Notes under the pieces: generated by a model
Databases searched by the model: none
What the model saw: the letters and a program-made list of their open reading frames with translations, nothing else
What the model was told of the DNA's origin: nothing
Shown: positions 57,152 to 64,000 of the stretch, piece by piece
Position numbering within the stretch: position 1 is the first letter of the stretch
Layout of the letters: each line of letters opens with the position of its first letter
From: Beroe ovata
Lineage: Eukaryota; Ctenophora; Nuda; Beroida; Beroidae
DNA: 64,000 nt
Direction of reading: 5' to 3'
Assembly (NCBI GenBank): GCA_946803715.1
Contig: CAMPET010000122.1
Location: 28,306-92,305, forward strand
Translations under genes and position numbers: made by a program

Positions 57152-60100
57152 TCACGTGTCTATGTGAGGTGAAGGGGAAACCTCATCCTCATGTCCAGCT
57201 GGAACCATCGGGTACTCGAAGAGTCGAGTTGCAATGGATGGTATGTTACGGAGCAGGAATACCTTGGCCCGGTCTTTACACGCTGTAAATGAATCAAGCG
57301 CGGGACGGACATCGATTTCCACCGAGTTTTCCCCGTCATCATCCTCAATCCCGGTGTCGTAGTAGTCCAGTATATACCGTACCTGCCACATCCATGATAT
57401 TACAATAACATAATGAGCGGGGAGTATTATGAAAACTATGCAGAAGAAGATATGAAAATTTCACTCACGGGCGTGCCGCATCTGTCCACTACCCAGTCAT
57501 GTCTATCGAACGGAGCATCATATCCCATCCAGGTCCTAAATCTAGCTCTTGGAGACAGCTCCTTGGGCTTCCCGGCAAACTTTACCAACTGGGGATTCGC
57601 ACATTCCTCGTTGTAAAACGATTCCCAGAGCAGGATCTGATGAGACAAAGTGTCGGTGATTACTACAAATACAAAATCAACCAGCGTCAAGAGAGGAAGT
57701 GCTGTCACGAAAGAGCGTCGTTATCAGAAATATGTGTCAAGAAAAAGTGGTGCCCAAGAAAATAGTTTCAAGAAAATGAGGTAACCAGAGAAAGGAGTGC
57801 TGTTACGATAGTGGTGACTTTAGGAAGAGGTGACAAGGTGGACCAGTTTCAGAGAATAGGTTGTAGAATTAGAAATTATCCCCAAAACCCACAACTAGAA
57901 AGTACTCACCTCTTGCCACGCTTTCTCATTGTTGAAGTTGTGTATCTTGATGATCTCAGTGAGCGTTTCTGGTGTTACATCCTCTTTTTCATCTCTCCAG
58001 TTCCAACCTTTCCGTGTCATGGCATTCCAGAACATTTGTTCAGAAGGGTACACCCAATTCTTACCTGGGTTGTTCTCAGTGATACCTATATATCTGGAAA
58101 ATGTTATGCTGATACCTACTTCATTGTGAAAAGCGATAAGTTTTCCAGGGAAGTCGGCAATACTCCCATAGAAGTATTCCATGTTAATGTATGGTAACTC
58201 CTAGTTAAGAGTGGACAACGAAGACTATAGTGGATTAGGACATCTCTCGTTAATTTGAGGAGATTTGGCCTGCACAACTTACTGCGATCAAGCTGTAAAT
58301 ACAACTAATACCAGCAAATTCATAGTGACCAAAGTGACGGAACCCTTATATTAGCAGACATGCTTGATACTACAAGGCATACCTTGAGCAATGTGTTGCA
58401 TGTTTATGAAGTGATTGGATTTTAAATAACACAGTTGGTGACAGTAGCACAGTATGTAACCACCGATTTTAATGTACATGGGGTACAATTCAATGTACTT
58501 TGTTTGTTGGAGGTGGTTAATTTGGGTTCCTACGAGTTACGAAGAATGTAAATTTGATTTTGTAATTTACTAACTGCCAAAGTAACGAACGTTTGATCAC
58601 CATGTTAGATACTTTGTTTTGATGCTTTGCTCGGGCTAGAATTTGCTGAGATCATTGCAATTCTTTGATAAGACCTTTGGCATATTACCAAACCTTCATT
58701 ATACTGAGACTGCAGCTAGACCCAACTCATTTTTCAAAATCAACAACTCTCTCAATTTCTAGAACACATCTATATGACGGAGGATTCATTCCTGATTCCT
58801 GACATTTTTGTTGACGGTAATTTTATGTTTTATGCTGATGATAATACCAGGTTCATACCTGTATTATTCAAATCAGTGACGCAAGTCTTGGATAGATAAG
58901 GAAACTGAAAAGCGCTGAATTCATGCTATATTCCCCACGTGAAATGACAGCATGCGTATTTTAGCATAACCCAAGTTCGAACCCCAGTATCGTATTTCAC
59001 ACGACTGAAACCAGTACTGTATGGAGTTCAGACATTATCAAACACGGGCTCATTGATAAGCTTACAAGTCCTGAATTCCTCTGCGCTCTGTTTGTGGTAC
59101 TCTTTTCCCGCTGGTACATAATATGCCATTATTCAGTTAACCAATTACTGCTAATTATCACACACATACACACGGCACTAACACTGTCTTCACGACAGGT
59201 AGATGATAAAGAAGTTCAAGGAGAAGGTTCTCAAGCGATCCAGTTCATCAGCAAGTCAGGGCCGAAGGCCGCGTTATGTAAGCGAGGGTAACAACTTCGC
59301 ACTATCGGCCCGAGCCGGGATAATCCGGAGTCAGTCTGACGGACACATTCACCGTGTAAACCTGGTTAGCATGGCGGACCGGACGGCGGCCGCTAATTAC
59401 TACTCGGTACAGAGTTTCCGCGAGTACAGCAAGTCGGTGCGTGTGTCACGACGTGACAACGGTCCTGACAGAAGTGCATCGGTCATCGCCAATCCGATAG
59501 CCACGTCCTGTGACACGGAGAGGTTGAGAACAACGTCCTCAGTGAGCAGGTCTGTCCCCAACTTCCTGCACATCCCTGACGAGGGCGAGGTTGTGACTCC
59601 ACTGGGACGCACCCCCACACTCCACACCCCCACTGATGAACTGGAGAGTTTCGTGGAACAAGCTCAGAACTCGTGGAAGAGCGAGCGAATCAAACACTCT
59701 AACACAGCTGACAGTTTGGGCGGTGGAGGGAGTAACGGGGATTCCAAATCTCGGGAGGGATCTGTCTCGAGGAGTAGCTCGGGAACATCCGACAAAGTGA
59801 AGAGGATCTCGTTGGGGAGGAAGAACACTCCCGACCCACCCATTGTCGTCCCAGAGGGTATACCCAAGAAGAAATACCTGGGCAAGTACAATGCGAAGGA
59901 CCATGAAAGTGAACTATTCGACAACACGGGAAGTGATTACAAAGTATTCACCAAGAAACCAAAGGAAAAGAAGGATATTTCCTTCAAACGAATGTTATCC
60001 TCGAATGGTAAGAAAAATCGGAAACAGGATGAAACTACGAATACAAGTGATTCCATCATTCTGACTGAGGAGAAGAGACTGTTGCGAAGAGCAGAGGGCA

Positions 60101-62408
60101 TCAGAAAGTCCGTAACGTGGAAAGAGAGGATTTGCAGAATATTCGAGAGAAAATACACGTTAGAGGACATAGAGGAGATCAGAGAACGGAAACACTTCTA
60201 CGATAGTGTTAACCTTGACAAGAATTGGTGTGTGTCACAACTACATTCCGCCCTTCTCAATGATACTCATCTGTACCAAGTTAACCTGGAGAAAGACCAC
60301 GCGTTTGGTCTGGGCCTGTATTTGTATGGTCTGGGTCCGGACACCCTAGTGCCATATGTTAGTATTTATGTCAAGGACGTAATTCAAGGAGGTTATGTGG
60401 ATCGACAGGGTACAATCAAACCTCATGACCAAATTATAAAATGTGGCGGAACCAGTTTTGTGGGTATCAAACAGGAGGAGGCTCTAAAACTCATGAAAAA
60501 CGCAACCAACCTCCAACTGATAATGGGACGCAAGACAAACGAAGATAATCGGCCCGTGTCGAAGGCCGATCACAAGGAGAACCTCTTGACGTGTGGTGGT
60601 GTGTGGTTCGATCCCAAGAAGAATCCCCAGGTTCTCGAGTCAGGAGATTTCCGCTTAATCAATGCAGCAGACGAGAATGAGTTCTTCTTGAGCAGCTGCA
60701 AAGTTATGAACGTGGACACGAGTAAGTTTTCCCGGAGAGAAGGGTTCACGCCGGGAGGGGGAAACAGCACGAGCAGCGAATCAGTTGAGACAGATGATCG
60801 GACCCCGAGCTTCAAGTCGCCCACTGTGTGGTTAGGGAGGCAGGGCGTGCTGGAGGACAAGTGTACGAACTACCAGCAGGAAAATGAACAGTTGAGAGCT
60901 CTCGTAGCACAGATGAAGCGAGAGAATCGACAACTCAGACTCAGGAATAACTTTGCAACGAAGGAGTCGAAGTATGTTAAGGTGAAGATGGACGAGTTGG
61001 CATATGAGAATATTGATCTGAAACTCGAGGCAGGGAACAACGTGCCCAGTTCATGGGACGATAAACCAGAATTGGCGGCTGAAGCAGTGCATGCGGACAT
61101 GAACTCACTAATGAACGACGATGCTACCAGTCTCAGCACAATACGGACTGCCGAACCGATGCTCTGCCCGGCAAACACAGGGTTCGCACGAATGGAAGAA
61201 GCGTCCAGCGCCGCACTGGAAGGAACCTCAGACCTGGAGAGCTCGTTTGAGGGCAAGTACGTGACAATCCACACGCCGAGCAGCCAGGGATCGACTGCCC
61301 GTTACTCCAACTACTCCTCCCGGAGATCGAGTAGTCTGATAACCTCGACTCTGTCGAACGTGCAGAGCACGAGTTCGCTCTACTGCACGAGCGAAGAGGA
61401 GCCATGCGAAGAGAACACGCCCATTAACCGTGACCTCGTGGAGAGGTTGTCACAAATGACGGGCGATGACGGGTATGGGGACCTCTCTGAGAACCATCTG
61501 TTCGCTGATCACGAGTCGTCCGAGGACGATGCATCGTTTGTGGTGTGACGGAGTTTGGACACGGGAATTCTGTACACGGATTATATCATCATCGTCAGGA
61601 ACGGTGCGAAGATGTGGATATAATACGCATGATTGCATGGGTTTTATCAAATTACACGTGTTCTGACTGCTGACTCTCTATTGTACCAACTTCTTACAAT
61701 CAGTTAAATGACTAGTTTTTGACTTCAGATTGAATGCTGCTTCATTTGGTCGCGATATAAATATGAAAATGAATCAGGAATGTTGGGAGGAATCACTCAC
61801 CAGTCCCTGCCCTGGGAATGGAGCTGACTTCACGATTAGTGTGCAGAGGGAACGGCTGGTCGTAGGCTGGTCTCTGGTTAGGTGGTGGCATCATGTTGTC
61901 AGGATCAAAGGAGGCGTCGGTGGCTGGTTTATGCATCGGGCACTCAGAGGGAACTGACTCACTCACAGCACTCGGGCACTCAGAGTACATTGAAGAGATG
62001 GCTTGTTGCGCTTTGATGTACTGAGGAAAAGGGGTTATAGTGTGACTGTGAGGTGAGATGATGTAGTTTGATATAGTTAGATCAAGGAGACGTCTGATCA
62101 AATGTTATATGAGGAATACTACTGCGCGAATATAATTCGAGTAGATATACCTGTGCCGTTGTTATCTTATGAGGCTCACTCTGCTGTTCAGGATTCACAC
62201 GCTCAGCCACTTGTTGAGCTGGATCAGCATCTGCCAATTCTTGCTGCTGAGGTGCGATGTCAGGGTGTGGCATGGCATTGTGGTCGACTGGACATTTTCC
62301 CACACTGGGCTGGGGGGACGCTGGTTGTTGCATGGCAGTGTGGTCGACTGGACATTTTCCCTGGAGTCCCTCAGCTTTTACAGACTCGGTTATTGAACCT
62401 GATGTCAT
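57152..62408 (-). CDS. HCCS: holocytochrome c-type synthase
   Basis: Mitochondrial intermembrane-space haem lyase that attaches haem to cytochrome c. Exons 62151-62408, 61801-62020, 57910-58085, 57469-57636 and 57152-57382 give 350 residues, longer than the 268 of human because the N-terminus is extended. That N-terminus has CP haem-regulatory-type motifs: KCPVDH twice, then ECPS and [22 protein letters not shown] and SSIPRAG match the conserved linker. The core has [67 protein letters not shown] and DVRPALDSF. For the third exon the acceptor ATATATAG at 58086-58093 keeps phase; the CCAG just beyond it does not. The 3.7-kb second intron contains an intronless neurabin-like gene on the opposite strand. 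Confidence 0.93.
59203..61548 (+). CDS. neurabin/spinophilin-like PP1-binding PDZ protein, nested in an HCCS intron
   Basis: Intronless ORF of 781 residues. In bilaterians neurabins are actin-bound scaffolds that direct protein phosphatase 1. The first 290 residues are basic, Ser-rich and disordered. Residues 300-330 ([23 protein letters not shown]) align with the neurabin PP1-docking segment RKIHF..PI.VF.TYS.EDYD; KSVTW at 302-306 fits the RVxF consensus with Trp. A PDZ domain of neurabin type covers about 357-444 ([45 protein letters not shown]). A coiled coil follows at about 550-583 ([20 protein letters not shown]), then a Ser/Glu-rich end with DASFVV. There is no obvious actin-binding or SAM domain. 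The start follows CTTCACGACAG by four bases. It could also be a divergent scaffold that only shares the PDZ fold. Confidence 0.8.
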   Translation: MIKKFKEKVLKRSSSSASQGRRPRYVSEGNNFALSARAGIIRSQSDGHIHRVNLVSMADRTAAANYYSVQSFREYSKSVRVSRRDNGPDRSASVIANPIATSCDTERLRTTSSVSRSVPNFLHIPDEGEVVTPLGRTPTLHTPTDELESFVEQAQNSWKSERIKHSNTADSLGGGGSNGDSKSREGSVSRSSSGTSDKVKRISLGRKNTPDPPIVVPEGIPKKKYLGKYNAKDHESELFDNTGSDYKVFTKKPKEKKDISFKRMLSSNGKKNRKQDETTNTSDSIILTEEKRLLRRAEGIRKSVTWKERICRIFERKYTLEDIEEIRERKHFYDSVNLDKNWCVSQLHSALLNDTHLYQVNLEKDHAFGLGLYLYGLGPDTLVPYVSIYVKDVIQGGYVDRQGTIKPHDQIIKCGGTSFVGIKQEEALKLMKNATNLQLIMGRKTNEDNRPVSKADHKENLLTCGGVWFDPKKNPQVLESGDFRLINAADENEFFLSSCKVMNVDTSKFSRREGFTPGGGNSTSSESVETDDRTPSFKSPTVWLGRQGVLEDKCTNYQQENEQLRALVAQMKRENRQLRLRNNFATKESKYVKVKMDELAYENIDLKLEAGNNVPSSWDDKPELAAEAVHADMNSLMNDDATSLSTIRTAEPMLCPANTGFARMEEASSAALEGTSDLESSFEGKYVTIHTPSSQGSTARYSNYSSRRSSSLITSTLSNVQSTSSLYCTSEEEPCEENTPINRDLVERLSQMTGDDGYGDLSENHLFADHESSEDDASFVV

Positions 62409-62764
62409 GCTACGGATAAAATGCGGAGTTATCAATGTTCATCACTATCAGTAATACCTTGTACAAATTGGGACATTACTAAGTATTGAAGTTGAGTAGG
62501 CAGTCAAAATAGAGGCCATCCATCGATATCAAAGATAGCACAATACAGTATACGGGTTTAGTAAACGATATTTACAATAACATACAAACTAATACCTACT
62601 TCAATATCACTGTCAATTCATTATCTTGATCAAATTGACGATATATTGAAATGTAAAGTCACATAAATAGAAGTCAAAGTTGGTGCTTTATTGGATGAAA
62701 TAAGTTTTACACATTTCGCAGATCTTAAACAGTCATTATTAATTGGTCCAGCCACACAGTGTCA

Positions 62765-62931
62765 CCCCTATCCCTCACCACTCACCCCAACCCCCTCACC
62801 TCCTCACCACTTACCCCTCACCCTCACCACTCACTCCNACCACTTACCCCAACCCCATGATCACTTACCCCTCACCACTTACCCCTCACCCCTCACCACT
62901 TACCCCGCACCCCTCACCCGGAGTGAGTGAA
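62765..62931. repeat. minisatellite of CCCCTCACCACTTAC units
   Basis: About ten imperfect copies with one N. On the minus strand each full unit contains GTAAGT or GTGAGG, the sequence of a strong 5' splice site. Confidence 0.85.
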
Positions 62932-63471
62932 CGCGAGGTCGATGCTCTGCCCCGGCTTAATGTTCACAACCTGGGTGTGTCTGGTCTGTGTATTTGCGAC
63001 ACTGTACGATCCGGGCGGGAGATTGACTGCCACGTTGCGTTGCGTCACGTGATGGGTCACGTGATGAGAGGGACGATTGTGGTGGAAGCGAGCACAATGC
63101 TGGTCTTCCTTCCTCGAGGCAGGGGTGTGGTGGACACGTTTGCAGTACCGGGTACTCGAGGAGAAGAGTGATGCGAGTGATTCAAATGCTTCGTCTACTG
63201 TCATCGCACTCTCTGGTACCTGGAGAGGGAAGATGGTGAGAGTGGTAAACATGAAATGCAGTATCACAAATCACCAAATCATGGGAAACAAGTAATTCCC
63301 AACATGGATCAGAGGTTGATATAATATAGTGGGAATATAACACACGTTGTTCTGAGGTATTTCCAGTGGTTTGGGCCAGTCTACTGCCCTGTCTCGGGCT
63401 CTGGTTAGGACATCTTGTCCGTTGGTAATAGTTCTGCACATCGTACATGATGACCATTGTTCTTCAGCCAT
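62914..63471 (-). CDS. unrecognised two-exon protein
   Basis: Exons 63346-63471 and 62914-63219 join in phase 0 to 143 residues. It starts MAEEQWSSCTMCRTITNGQD; the second exon reads VPESAMTVDEAFESLASLFS, then a His-rich part (FHHNRPSHHVTHHVTQRN) and VNIKPGQSIDLAFTHSG before a TGA. The donor after NN is GTGTGT, which is weak, and the acceptor is CCCTCTCCAG. A second possible donor (CCGG followed by GTGAGG) lies just before the stop, so the protein may continue by splicing into sequence not identified. I do not recognise a family. The start is five bases behind CCTCCTAG. Confidence 0.45.
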
Positions 63472-64000
63472 GACTGCTAGGAGGATGTTGCGTCATAATG
63501 ATGGCCGATGAGGATAGATCTCTGATGAAGATGAAAGTGAAAGTACAAGACAGGAGGAGATGAGAACAAGTAAAGTAAACAAGTATTTTGAGTGTTTTAT
63601 TCTCTCAAGGATTCAGTTTTTCGAAGATTCGGGATTTATCTTCATTGAAATTTTATTGGACAGAAGATTCGAGTGAAATTGACACATCATTCATAGATTA
63701 TCTAGCATCGCACAATCAAAGAAAATTATCTATGCTAAAATGAAATATCGACTTTCGAACGAGAAGTAGCAGGAGCAAAATATTACATCGGGATAAAATG
63801 ATAGCTTCTCGAACGCGTCATAAAAATGAAAAGTAGCCGATCAGTTGGAATTGAAATAGTTCAAACACTCCTGAGGCATGTTGTATTGGTATGCTCGTCG
63901 TTCAACAAGCTCTAACATTTTCAATCTTGATTTATCCTGTTTGGATGGCACTTCATAATGTGGAAAATAGGACAATAAAGTACCTAAAATCACCTGAAAT
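63472..64000. other. right end of window, no gene seen
   Basis: Upstream of the unrecognised minus-strand ORF. No ORF, repeat family or clear core-promoter motif noted. Confidence 0.5.

Noticed and set aside
58086-58093. CCAG at the edge of the third HCCS exon as its acceptor
   Set aside because: Using it gives an in-frame stop after the join. The ATATATAG eight bases further in keeps phase and the conserved sequence.
61793-62435. HCCS N-terminal ORFs considered as a separate gene
   Set aside because: They carry the conserved PPPNQ and SSIPRA segments of HCCS and join the core exons in phase across the intron with the nested gene.
1-64000. CRISPR arrays, bacterial operons, tRNA or rRNA genes
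   Set aside because: None seen. The tandem repeats lack unique spacers, the gene structure is eukaryotic, and no cloverleaf or rRNA core was recognised by eye.

Overview
The window is eukaryotic nuclear DNA, almost certainly from an animal. It has spliced genes with GT-AG introns, a low overall GC content, many microsatellites and minisatellites, and metazoan-type proteins: a semaphorin, a neurabin/spinophilin-like PDZ protein, a ZAP/PARP12-type protein, FAIM, dymeclin and a serpin. The species cannot be named from the sequence. A non-bilaterian animal is my guess. A ctenophore is one candidate, because most start codons sit just behind a 3' splice-acceptor-like motif, as expected with spliced-leader trans-splicing, which is known in ctenophores and hydrozoans.

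Layout. 1-9.4 kb: 3' two-thirds of a transmembrane semaphorin (+): Sema-PSI-Ig-Ig-TM-long tail. 9.4-13.8 kb: no gene, one long inverted-repeat element. 13.85-14.56 kb: small secreted four-cysteine peptide precursor (+). 15.66-19.71 kb: serpin (-) with one body exon followed by four alternative C-terminal exons that each carry a different reactive-centre loop. 21.7-25.7 kb: ERI-family DEDDh exonuclease-like gene (-) with the first catalytic Asp replaced by Ser. 27.6-28.4 kb: small MANSC-like membrane protein (-). 29.5-30.4 kb: exosome subunit EXOSC7/RRP42 (+). 30.7-36.3 kb: dymeclin (+), with an intronless TTF-type zinc-finger gene nested on the opposite strand. 36.6-37.6 kb: palindromic repeats and a decayed LINE reverse transcriptase. 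38.3-43.2 kb: FAIM (+), with an intronless CCCH-WWE-PARP gene nested on the same strand. 44.3-55.2 kb: complete 23-exon clathrin heavy chain (-). 57.2-62.4 kb: holocytochrome c synthase (-), with an intronless neurabin-like gene nested on the opposite strand. 62.9-63.5 kb: unrecognised two-exon ORF (-).

The genes are mostly unrelated housekeeping and signalling loci, not a pathway cluster. Three organisational themes stand out: a serpin that can change its protease target by swapping its last exon; three intronless genes placed inside introns of intron-rich hosts; and acceptor-like motifs directly before nearly every start codon. Exon joins were worked out by hand. For the semaphorin, serpin, ERI gene, peptide, dymeclin, FAIM, clathrin and HCCS genes the reading phase is continuous across every join and the total is a whole number of codons. 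That makes the models self-consistent, but no transcript evidence was available.
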